Positions 1 through 5,740 of a stretch of 7,754 nucleotides of DNA are shown piece by piece. The notes beneath the pieces are model-generated. The model did no database searches and was not told where the DNA came from. It worked only from the letters and a program-made list of their open reading frames with translations. Position numbers and translations under genes: made by a program. Source of the DNA: JANOBJ01 sp031411575 (GTDB taxonomy: Bacteria > Pseudomonadota > Gammaproteobacteria > Burkholderiales > Burkholderiaceae_C); the NCBI GenBank assembly GCA_031411575.1, contig JANOBJ010000199.1, forward strand, positions 1-7,754. The letters are read 5' to 3'. The stretch's first letter is position 1. Every line of letters starts with the position of its first letter.

Positions 1-75
1 GCGGCAGTGCTCAACCCCAATAAAATCAGAATGAGACACACCGTGGCGGAGAAGACCGGCGCGATGAAGCCGTAA
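1..75 (+). CDS. C-terminal end of an upstream gene (partial, unidentified)
   Basis: The first forward frame is open from base 1 to a TAA at 73-75, giving 24 residues ending in EKTGAMKP. The other two forward frames stop within about 33 bases. The fragment is basic and has no recognisable motif. Its position just ahead of a sugar mutarotase and a ROK regulator makes a sugar transporter subunit or sugar-catabolic enzyme plausible, but that is inference from context only. The fragment is too short to exclude a chance open frame. Confidence 0.4.
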   Translation, partial: AAVLNPNKIRMRHTVAEKTGAMKP

Positions 76-168
76 GACATTCCTGCAGAGTGCATGGCCT
101 GACATGCCCAAACACCGAAGCGCCTGTGGAAAAGCCGGTTCTGTAGCGACTGCCTGGAAAATCTGAAC
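76..168 (+). other. short intergenic region before fucU-like gene
   Basis: These 93 bases separate the presumed end of the upstream gene from the mutarotase start. They contain a weak 5-bp inverted repeat, GCATG/CATGC (92-96 and 103-107, 6-nt loop), with no U-run after it. No convincing -35/-10 pair is visible. A loose purine stretch (TGGAAAA, about 155-161) is too weak and too far from the ATG at 169 to be a good Shine-Dalgarno. Read-through from the upstream gene is possible. Confidence 0.3.
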
Positions 169-621
169 ATGCTCAAAGGCATTGACCCGCTGCTCACCCC
201 CGACCTGCTCAAGCTGCTGGCAGAAATGGGCCACGACGACGCCGTGGTGCTGGCCGACGCCAACTTCACGGCCACAAGCCTGGCCGCTGGCAAGCCAGTG
301 GTGCGCCTGCCGTGCGCCAACATGGCGCGCACGGTGGCCGCCGTACGCTCGGTGCTGCCGCTGGCGGCAGACGTGGACCATCCCGTGGCCTACATGCAGG
401 TCAGCGGAACCGAGGCACCCTACCTCTCGGCGCTGCAGCGCGAAGTACTGCCCTTGCTGCAGCCTGATCTGCTGGATCACCAGCGGCCGGAGGCGGTGGA
501 ACGCTTCGAGTTCTACCAGCGGGTGCGCGCTGCCTGCGCCATCGTAGTGACGGGCGAGCAACAGCCTTTTGCCAACTTCATCCTGCGCAAAGGCGTGATT
601 GGCGAAAACCTGCGTCCATGA
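169..621 (+). CDS. fucU: RbsD/FucU-family sugar mutarotase (L-fucose mutarotase-like)
   Basis: This 150-residue cytosolic protein belongs to the RbsD/FucU family, whose members interconvert the anomers of fucose, ribose or related sugars so that the form needed by the next enzyme is available. Near the N-terminus, residues 20-33 (MGHDDAVVLADANF) match the family signature MGHGDxxVxADANFP, including the conserved His22 and Asp30. Near the C-terminus, RFEFYQ (112-117) and VVTGEQQPFANFILRKGV (126-143) match the FucU-type end, with Tyr116 and TGE at 128-130. The length fits FucU (about 140 residues) and the C-terminal block is more FucU-like than RbsD-like. The stop overlaps the next gene's start (ATGA, 618-621), so the two are probably translationally coupled. 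The actual sugar cannot be read from the sequence; fucose is the family default. The start at 169 gives the usual family N-terminus MLKGIDPLL, but has only a weak ribosome binding site. Confidence 0.88.
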   Translation: MLKGIDPLLTPDLLKLLAEMGHDDAVVLADANFTATSLAAGKPVVRLPCANMARTVAAVRSVLPLAADVDHPVAYMQVSGTEAPYLSALQREVLPLLQPDLLDHQRPEAVERFEFYQRVRAACAIVVTGEQQPFANFILRKGVIGENLRP

Positions 622-1880
622 CCGACCTGAACAGTACTTCCGCCATGGAGCCACCAGCCGAGACCCCGGGCATTGCCGGTGAAGCGCACGCCCTGCTGCG
701 TCCGCGCGGCTCCAACCACGTCGGCATGCGCCAGTTCAACGAACGCGTGGTGCTGCAGGCCATCCGCCTCAACGGCAGCCTGCCCAAGGCTGATCTCGCG
801 CGCCTGACGGGCCTGACCGCGCAGACCATCGGCCTGATCACCACCCGGCTGGAAGAAGACGGTTTGGTGTTGCGCCATGACCGCGTGCGCGGCCGCATTG
901 GCCAGCCGTCGGTGCCGCTGGCGCTGAACCCGGATGGCGCGTTTTCGATCGGCATCAAGGTTGGCCGACGCAGCGCTGACTGGCTGTTGGTCGATTTCAC
1001 CGGTCAGGTGCGCGCCCGCGAGACGCTGGAATACGCCTTCCCCGACGCACAGATGCTGCTGCCCGCGCTGCATGAGCGCATGGAGCGGCTACGCCAGTCG
1101 CTGGGCGCGCTCAGTCCAAGGCTGGTGGGCGTGGGCGTGGCCGCACCTTTCCTGCTGGGTGGTTGGCACCGCATGCTGGGTCTGTCTACCGCGCAGTCCG
1201 ACGCGTGGAACCGGATCGACCTGCGCGCCGAGGTGCAGCGCCTGTGCGATGTGCCGGTCAGCTTTGCCAAGGACACCTCCGCTGCCTGCGTTGCGGAGCT
1301 GGTGGCGGGCCGCGGCCGCGACCTCAAGAGCTTCGTCTATCTGTTTGTCGACACGTTTGTGGGCGGCGGGCTGGTGATCAATTCGCACCTGCATGGTGGC
1401 GTGCACGGCAACGCTGGCGCCGTCGCATCACTGCCGATGGCGGTGGCGGACGGTGCCTCGGCGCCCGACCAGCTGATCGGCCGCGCCTCGCTGTGGGATC
1501 TGGAACAGCGCTTCACCGCCAAGGGGCTGGACGCTACCGCAGCCTACGATGACCGTGCGCTCGCTCCCGGCTATGAGGCCGAAACCGACGCCTGGGTGGC
1601 GGGGGCGGCCAGCGCGCTGGCCCACTGCATCGTCAGCGGCACGGCGTTTCTGGATATTGAGGCGGTGGTGCTGGACGGCTCGTTTTGCCGGCCGCTGCTG
1701 GAGCGGCTGCTGGCGCGAACCCATGCCGCGCTGGATGGCTACTGCTGGGAAGGGCTGTGGCGGGCGCCGGTGTACGCGGGCAGCATCGGGTCGGAGGCGC
1801 GGGCGCTGGGCGGCGCGTTGTTGCCGCTGCACGCCAACTTTGCGCCGGATCGCGACCTGTTTTTGAAGGTCGGCGGCTGA
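618..1880 (+). CDS. ROK-family transcriptional regulator (NagC/XylR type)
   Basis: This 420-residue protein has the ROK repressor layout: an N-terminal winged helix-turn-helix (about residues 40-97, including ADLARLTGLTAQTIGLITTR and the wing segment GRIGQP) followed by a sugar-kinase-like fold. The kinase-like part is degenerate. The segment around 109-130, where kinases have DxGGT, reads IGIKVGRRSADWLLVD. The catalytic region is FAKDTSAACVAE (216-227), which keeps Asp219 and AAxxAE. The usual zinc motif CxCGxxGC is absent: the equivalent region (GGVHGNAGAVASLP, 260-273) has no cysteine, and the protein's five cysteines lie elsewhere. It is therefore best read as a regulator, not a kinase. 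About 38 residues precede the helix-turn-helix, and a later start such as Met37 is possible. It overlaps the mutarotase gene by 4 bp, so it probably controls the local sugar operon in response to a sugar or sugar phosphate. The effector is unknown. Confidence 0.88.
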   Translation: MTDLNSTSAMEPPAETPGIAGEAHALLRPRGSNHVGMRQFNERVVLQAIRLNGSLPKADLARLTGLTAQTIGLITTRLEEDGLVLRHDRVRGRIGQPSVPLALNPDGAFSIGIKVGRRSADWLLVDFTGQVRARETLEYAFPDAQMLLPALHERMERLRQSLGALSPRLVGVGVAAPFLLGGWHRMLGLSTAQSDAWNRIDLRAEVQRLCDVPVSFAKDTSAACVAELVAGRGRDLKSFVYLFVDTFVGGGLVINSHLHGGVHGNAGAVASLPMAVADGASAPDQLIGRASLWDLEQRFTAKGLDATAAYDDRALAPGYEAETDAWVAGAASALAHCIVSGTAFLDIEAVVLDGSFCRPLLERLLARTHAALDGYCWEGLWRAPVYAGSIGSEARALGGALLPLHANFAPDRDLFLKVGG

Positions 1881-1901
1881 AGCGCGGTGGCGGCCTGCGC
1901 T
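1881..1901. terminator. possible hairpin between convergent genes
   Basis: Just after the ROK stop, AGCGCGG (1881-1887) can pair with CTGCGCT (1895-1901) as a 7-bp stem with one G-U pair and a 7-nt loop. It lies in the 28-bp gap between two convergent genes, where a bidirectional terminator would be useful. No U-run follows on either strand, so it is not a canonical intrinsic terminator and may be chance in GC-rich DNA. Confidence 0.25.
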
Positions 1902-1908
1902 GGCTGCG

Positions 1909-2556
1909 TCAGGTCGGGGTAGCCGCGCGGCGCGCCCGCCACGCCCCGAACAGCACGAACAAGCCGGGCACGAAGATCATCGCCCAGATGATCTTGTCCA
2001 GATTCGCCTTGACCCAGGGCAGGTTGCCGAACAGGTAGCCCGCCGTGCAGATGCCCAGCACCCAGATCAGCGCGCCCACGACGTTGTAGGCCGTGAATTT
2101 GCCCCGGCTCATGGCGGCTACGCCCGCCACGAACGGCGCAAAGGTACGAACGAACGGCAGGAAGCGCGCCAGGATAATGGTGATGCCGCCGTAGCGCTCA
2201 TAGAACGCATGCGCCTGGTCGAACGCCCGCTTGTTGAAAAACCGCGATTGTTCCCAGCGGAAAACCTTCGGCCCAAAGTACCTGCCGATCGAGTAATTGC
2301 ACTGGTCGCCCAGAATCGCGGCTGCAATCAGCACGCCGCAGGCGAGTGGAAAGTTCATCAGCCCGGCGCCCGACAGTGCGCCGACGATGAACAGCAGCGA
2401 GTCGCCGGGCAGGAACGGCATCACCACCACGCCGGTTTCGGTGAAGACGATCACGAACAGCAGCGCATACACCCAGACGCCGTAGTCGCGCACGAAGGCC
2501 TCGAGGTACTTGTCCACGTGCAGGATGAAGTCGATCAGATAAGTCACCAGTTCCAT
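1909..2556 (-). CDS. DedA-family inner-membrane protein (VTT domain)
   Basis: This 215-residue membrane protein belongs to the DedA family (SNARE-associated/VTT domain), close to E. coli YqjA/YghB, which act in membrane homeostasis, drug and pH tolerance, and probably undecaprenyl-phosphate or phospholipid handling. FTETGVVVMPFLPGDSLL (38-55) is the family N-terminal motif and contains Glu40 and Asp52. ILARFLPFVRTFAPFVAG (128-145) is the C-terminal motif and contains Arg131 and Arg137. These four match, shifted by one, the residues I recall as essential in YqjA (E39, D51, R130, R136). Hydrophobic segments lie at about 28-48, 53-83, 155-177 and 187-205, and the tail is basic. The length is normal. 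The ATG at 2554-2556 is the natural start; it has no clear Shine-Dalgarno and lies 8 nt after a GATAAT, so a leaderless message is possible. It is divergent from mutL and convergent with the ROK gene. Confidence 0.9.
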   Translation of the reverse strand: MELVTYLIDFILHVDKYLEAFVRDYGVWVYALLFVIVFTETGVVVMPFLPGDSLLFIVGALSGAGLMNFPLACGVLIAAAILGDQCNYSIGRYFGPKVFRWEQSRFFNKRAFDQAHAFYERYGGITIILARFLPFVRTFAPFVAGVAAMSRGKFTAYNVVGALIWVLGICTAGYLFGNLPWVKANLDKIIWAMIFVPGLFVLFGAWRARRAATPT

Positions 2557-2564
2557 GGGGAAGG

Positions 2565-2570
2565 ATTATC
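2565..2570 (-). promoter_or_regulatory. putative -10 box for the DedA gene
   Basis: On the minus strand GATAAT (5/6 to TATAAT) ends 8 nt before the DedA ATG, which places the expected transcription start at or within a base or two of the start codon. No good -35 is visible at standard spacing; TTCACC (minus, 2595-2590) is 4/6 but 19 bp away. This is a pattern match only. Confidence 0.4.
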
Positions 2571-2578
2571 CCCGCCCC

Positions 2579-2584
2579 TAAAAT
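2579..2584 (+). promoter_or_regulatory. putative -10 box for mutL
   Basis: TAAAAT (5/6 to TATAAT) ends 6 nt before the GTG start of mutL at 2591. Transcription would begin at or next to the start codon, and no Shine-Dalgarno is visible, so a leaderless mutL message is suggested. No convincing -35 lies 16-18 bp upstream. The box is only 8 bp from the opposing DedA -10, so the two promoters would overlap. Confidence 0.4.
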
Positions 2585-2590
2585 GCCGGG

Positions 2591-4453
2591 GTGAACGCCG
2601 TTCTTGCCCCTGCCCCCCGTCGCCCGATCCGTGAGTTGCCTGATGAGCTGATCAGCCAGATCGCCGCGGGCGAGGTGGTGGAGCGCCCGGCCTCGGTGGT
2701 GCGCGAGCTGGTGGACAACGCGCTGGACGCAGGCGCCACGCAGGTCACGGTGCGGCTGGCGGCCGGTGGCGTGCGGCTGATCGTGGTGGAGGACGATGGC
2801 GTGGGCATCGCGCGCGAAGAACTGTCGCTGGCGCTGCGGCGCCACGCCACCAGCAAGATCGAGAGCCTGGCTGATCTTGAATCGGTCGGCACCATGGGGT
2901 TTCGCGGCGAAGCACTCGCCGCTATTAATTCAATAGCTGAACTTGCCCTGCTGTCGCGCACCAGCGGCCAATCCAGTGCTTTTTTGCTGGATGGACGCAG
3001 CGGTGAGCTCAAACCCGTGGCACGCGGCACCGGCACCACGGTGGAAGTCAAGGAACTGTTCTTTGCCACCCCCGCACGCCGCAAGTTTTTGAAGACCGAC
3101 GCCACCGAACTGGCGCACTGCACCGAGGCGGTGCGCCGCCACGCGCTCGCGCGGCCCGACGTGGGTTTTGCGATCTGGCACGAGGGCAAGCTGGTCGAGC
3201 AGTGGCGCGCTGCCTCGCTGGAGCAGCGCATGGCCGATGTGCTGGGCGAGGATTTTCTGGCGCAATCGGTGGCGGTGGACTACCGGTCTGGTGCGATCAC
3301 CGTGCGCGGCCGCGCGGGCATTCCGGACGCCGCCCGCGCGCGCGCCGACCAGCAGTTTGCCTACGTGAACGGCCGCTACGTGCGCGACAAGGTGCTGAGC
3401 CACGCCGCGCGCAGCGCCTACGAAGACGTGTTGCACGGCCAGCGCCAGCCGGTCTATGCGCTGTACCTGGCCATCGACCCCACGCGCGTGGACGTGAACG
3501 TGCACCCCACCAAGATCGAGGTGCGTTTTCGCGACAGCCGCGAAGTGCACCAGGCCGTGCGGCACGCGCTAGAGAATGCGCTGGCGGCGCCGCGCGCAGC
3601 CGCCGCGGCGGCGCTGGCCGCCGATCCACCCCCAGGTGAGTTTTTAGGGTCAAATGTGCCTCTGGTGCCTGCCAAACGGTCACAGTATGCTATTAATTTT
3701 GTAGCATTTGCCAATCAGACACCTGGCCACCATGTGTCCGATCTGGCTGCGCTGTGGAATGCAACACCCTCCGGCCAGCCGGCTTTTCCCACGTCTGGCA
3801 TTGCGGGCCCGGCCGATCCGGGTGTCGCGGCCAGCCGCGCGGCCAACGCCAGCGAATTGCCTGAAGGCGACTGGCCACTGGGCCGCGCGCTGGCGCAGTT
3901 GCAGGGCATCTATATCCTGGCCGAGAACACCAGCGGCCTGGTGATCGTGGACATGCACGCCGCGCACGAACGCATCGTCTACGAGCGGCTCAAATCACAG
4001 CTCGACACGGCGGCCATCGCCAGCCAGCCGCTGCTGATCCCGGCCACCTTTGCCGCCACGCCGCAAGAGGTCGCCACTGCGGAAGCGAGCATCGACACCT
4101 TGCGCACGCTGGGGCTGGAGATCACGCCGTTCTCGCCCAAGACGCTGGCGGTGCGGGCGGTGCCCACGTCACTGGCCAGTGGTGACGCCGTGGAACTGGC
4201 CCGCAGCGTACTGGCCGAACTCGGCGCGCACGACGCGTCTACCGTGATCCAGCGCGCGCAAAACGAACTGCTGTCCACCATGGCCTGCCACGGCGCGGTG
4301 CGTGCCAACCGCCGGCTCACACTGGACGAGATGAACGCCCTGCTGCGCCAGATGGAAGCCACCGAACGCTCCGACCAGTGCAACCATGGCCGCCCCACCT
4401 GGCGACAAGTGACGGTGCGTGAGCTCGACGCACTGTTCATGCGCGGGCGCTGA
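2591..4453 (+). CDS. mutL: DNA mismatch repair protein MutL
   Basis: MutL (620 residues, usual length) couples mismatch recognition by MutS to strand incision and removal. The N-terminal GHKL ATPase motifs are complete: IRELPDELISQIAAGEVVER (13-32), ELVDNALDAGA (39-49, with Glu39 and Asn43), DDGVGI (68-73), RHATSKI (84-90), and GFRGEAL (103-109). The transducer region has FFATPARRKFLK (157-168), YVNGRYVRD (258-266) and VDVNVHPTKIEVRF (300-313). A variable linker (about 330-425) joins the C-terminal dimerisation/endonuclease domain, which has DMHAAHERIVYE (454-465), a metal-binding DQHAxxExxxxE motif with Gln changed to Met, a beta-clamp-type motif QPLLIP (479-484), ACHGAVRA (565-572) and CNHGRP (597-602). 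This is the endonuclease-proficient type expected where no MutH partner exists. GTG is the only workable start: the frame has a TAA at 2579-2581, and the family N-terminal motif begins 12 codons later. Two AT-rich repeat-like segments lie in frame (2921-2937 and 3641-3710). Confidence 0.97.
   Translation: MNAVLAPAPRRPIRELPDELISQIAAGEVVERPASVVRELVDNALDAGATQVTVRLAAGGVRLIVVEDDGVGIAREELSLALRRHATSKIESLADLESVGTMGFRGEALAAINSIAELALLSRTSGQSSAFLLDGRSGELKPVARGTGTTVEVKELFFATPARRKFLKTDATELAHCTEAVRRHALARPDVGFAIWHEGKLVEQWRAASLEQRMADVLGEDFLAQSVAVDYRSGAITVRGRAGIPDAARARADQQFAYVNGRYVRDKVLSHAARSAYEDVLHGQRQPVYALYLAIDPTRVDVNVHPTKIEVRFRDSREVHQAVRHALENALAAPRAAAAAALAADPPPGEFLGSNVPLVPAKRSQYAINFVAFANQTPGHHVSDLAALWNATPSGQPAFPTSGIAGPADPGVAASRAANASELPEGDWPLGRALAQLQGIYILAENTSGLVIVDMHAAHERIVYERLKSQLDTAAIASQPLLIPATFAATPQEVATAEASIDTLRTLGLEITPFSPKTLAVRAVPTSLASGDAVELARSVLAELGAHDASTVIQRAQNELLSTMACHGAVRANRRLTLDEMNALLRQMEATERSDQCNHGRPTWRQVTVRELDALFMRGR
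2921..2937. repeat. short AT-rich palindromic repeat copy in mutL ATPase motif
   Basis: GCTATTAATTCAATAGC is a perfect inverted repeat (GCTATT / AATAGC, 5-nt centre) in GC-rich coding DNA. It encodes AINSIA of MutL using codons rare in the surroundings (ATT, AAT, TCA, ATA). It matches the core of the segment at 3689-3705 at 14 of 17 positions, including the first ten. The MutL alignment keeps its length here, so nothing was inserted. Confidence 0.5.
3641..3710. repeat. AT-rich dispersed-repeat-like segment in the MutL linker
   Basis: This roughly 70-bp segment is markedly AT-richer than its flanks. It starts TTTTTAGGGTCAAAT and ends with GCTATTAATTTTGTAGC (3689-3705; 4-bp arms GCTA/TAGC) plus ATTTG. 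From memory, segments of the form GGTCAAAT...CTCTGGYGC...GCTATNAATTTNRTAGC recur many times in Comamonadaceae genomes, so this is probably one copy. It is read in frame as about residues 351-374 of MutL, in the poorly conserved linker between the ATPase and C-terminal domains, where an in-frame insertion would be tolerated. The boundaries are approximate. Confidence 0.5.
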
Positions 4454-4477
4454 GCACGCGCCCGTGCACCGGGCTCA
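4451..4477. terminator. hairpin spanning the convergent stop codons of mutL and the secreted protein gene
   Basis: TGAGC (4451-4455) and GCTCA (4473-4477) are inverted repeats that include both stop codons. Nested within them, GCACG (4454-4458) pairs with CGTGC (4463-4467) around a 4-nt loop. The two stems overlap by two bases, so only one forms fully at a time. Either could act on both strands in this 21-bp gap. No U-run is present, so terminator function is uncertain. Confidence 0.35.
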
Positions 4478-5497
4478 GTCCACCTGGCTCACGATCGGAC
4501 AGTTGACCACCGCCCCGGCCGGGCCGAAGGGCGCGCCACCCGGATTGGTGATGAAGCCCTGGTCCACGCGGTTGCGCAGCTGGCCCCAGTCGGTTTGCCG
4601 CAGGTTCAGACGGTTTTCCACGGTAGACGCCGTCCACTGGGCCAGATGCACGTCCCACAGCGGGCTGTAGCGGCCCTGGTTGGGTGTCCAGCGCAGCACA
4701 TTGAGCGGGTCGAGCCCGTCCAGCAGCGCTGAATTCAACCCTTGCCGTTGGCGGTTGGCAGCCCCGGTTTGCCCGTTCACAAACGCCGCCAGGCTGGCAC
4801 GCGCCGACTTGCTGCCATCGTCGCCAGCGGCGGGCGCAGCAGCCAGCGCTGGCGCGAAGGTCACGCCTTCGAGCGCCGCCACGGCGTCAACCGACGCTTC
4901 CGTGGACACGTACTTGACCGCCTTGCCGCCGGAGAATCCGTCGGTCAGGGTATGGCGAACCGTACCCGCCACCGTGTCGATGGCCAGTACCTTGTCAGCG
5001 CGCCCCGTTGAGTTGGCCAACTGCGGTGCGTTGCGGATGGTGCCGTCAGGCATTTCGATCAAGGGGCTGTAAGCAACGCCATTGACCGTCTGGCCGATCG
5101 CGCCGGGACTGGCTGCCAGCGGAGGAAATCCGGTCGGCCCAGGGACCACCTGACGCGTAGGGCGGAAATCAACCGAGGCGGGAAAATCAATCACGCCGTT
5201 GACGACATTCACTTTCATCACCGCAGCGGTTCCACGGGCATTTTCAAGTTTGGAAGACCGGTTGATGCCCAGCTTGTCAGCATCGTTGCCGTCCGATGAG
5301 TCCAGCAAGACATACCAGACCTCGTTGCCCTGGCTGGTGCCCCGGTACAGCGGCAACGTCACGCTGTTGTCGGGGTGTTGAATGGCGCTTCGTATGAAGA
5401 GTTTCTGGCTGCCCGACTCGGCTCGGGCGCCGCTTGCCAGCAAGGTGGAGCCCAGCGTTAGCGCCAGGAAGGATGCGTTGACAGTTCTGCGTTTCAT
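4475..5497 (-). CDS. secreted protein of unknown function, 340 residues
   Basis: The function is not recognised. The N-terminus is a clear Sec signal peptide: MKRR, a hydrophobic stretch (NASFLALTLGSTLLASG) and an ARA-E cleavage site after residue 26, giving a mature periplasmic or exported protein of about 314 residues. There are no transmembrane helices after that and only one cysteine (Cys333), so no disulfide within one chain. Conserved-looking stretches are DGFSGGKAVKYVSTEAS (186-202), LNVLRWTPNQGRYSPLWDVH (265-284) and the C-terminal GGAPFGPAGAVVNCPIVSQV (320-339). I recall similar blocks in uncharacterised proteobacterial secreted proteins but cannot name a family with confidence. A low-complexity Ala-rich section (217-240) may be a linker. 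The start at 5495-5497 is well supported by AAGGAGAA 4 nt upstream and by the signal peptide. The frame stays open far upstream (to 6529), but that part is antisense to the hydrolase gene. It is convergent with mutL and divergent from the hydrolase. Confidence 0.82.
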   Translation of the reverse strand: MKRRTVNASFLALTLGSTLLASGARAESGSQKLFIRSAIQHPDNSVTLPLYRGTSQGNEVWYVLLDSSDGNDADKLGINRSSKLENARGTAAVMKVNVVNGVIDFPASVDFRPTRQVVPGPTGFPPLAASPGAIGQTVNGVAYSPLIEMPDGTIRNAPQLANSTGRADKVLAIDTVAGTVRHTLTDGFSGGKAVKYVSTEASVDAVAALEGVTFAPALAAAPAAGDDGSKSARASLAAFVNGQTGAANRQRQGLNSALLDGLDPLNVLRWTPNQGRYSPLWDVHLAQWTASTVENRLNLRQTDWGQLRNRVDQGFITNPGGAPFGPAGAVVNCPIVSQVD

Positions 5498-5740
5498 GAG
5501 GTTCTCCTTGTGTGAATGAGGGAAAAGAATGGCTGCTGGCGGCTTGTTGGTCTGCCGTTCGGGCTCCTCTTGAATCTCACCCTCCGGGAGCGCTGGTCTG
5601 CTTGGTCGGGTCCAGACAGGCGTTCTTACCCAGGCACGGCTGCGAACCTGTTGCCAGGACAAACCGGCACGCCCGGCACGCGGGCCCGTGCTGACGCAAA
5701 ATGCTGAACTTATGGATCGCAGCCCACTCACTCCCTGCTC
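5498..5740. other. divergent intergenic region between secreted protein and hydrolase genes
   Basis: This 243-bp region should hold promoters for both flanking genes and is the longest non-coding gap in the window. I could not identify a confident sigma-70 promoter on either strand. TGGTCTGC occurs twice in direct orientation (5548-5555 and 5594-5601, starts 46 bp apart), which could be a regulator half-site or chance. CAAAAT (5697-5702) resembles a -10 for the rightward gene. No terminator or stable long hairpin is evident. Confidence 0.35.
5502..5509 (-). promoter_or_regulatory. strong Shine-Dalgarno of the secreted protein gene
   Basis: AAGGAGAA on the minus strand, with GGAG 6 nt before the ATG, is the only strong ribosome binding site I see in the window. 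It fixes the start at 5497 rather than any further upstream codon in the long open frame, and suggests this gene is translated efficiently from a message with a true 5' leader. Confidence 0.8.

Noticed and set aside
2578..3565. Minus-strand open frames opposite the mutL N-terminus
   Set aside because: MutL on the plus strand has every family motif in order; the antisense frames show none.
2921..3710. The two palindromic segments in mutL as recombination sites flanking an invertible or excisable segment
   Set aside because: The copies are in direct orientation, share only a 17-base core, and the 768 bases between them encode indispensable MutL sequence in frame.
5594..5660. Possible extracytoplasmic-function sigma promoter upstream of the secreted gene (minus strand, around GGGTAAGAACGCCTGTCT)
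   Set aside because: I could not match it to a defined ECF consensus and see no sigma/anti-sigma pair nearby, so it is not listed as a feature.
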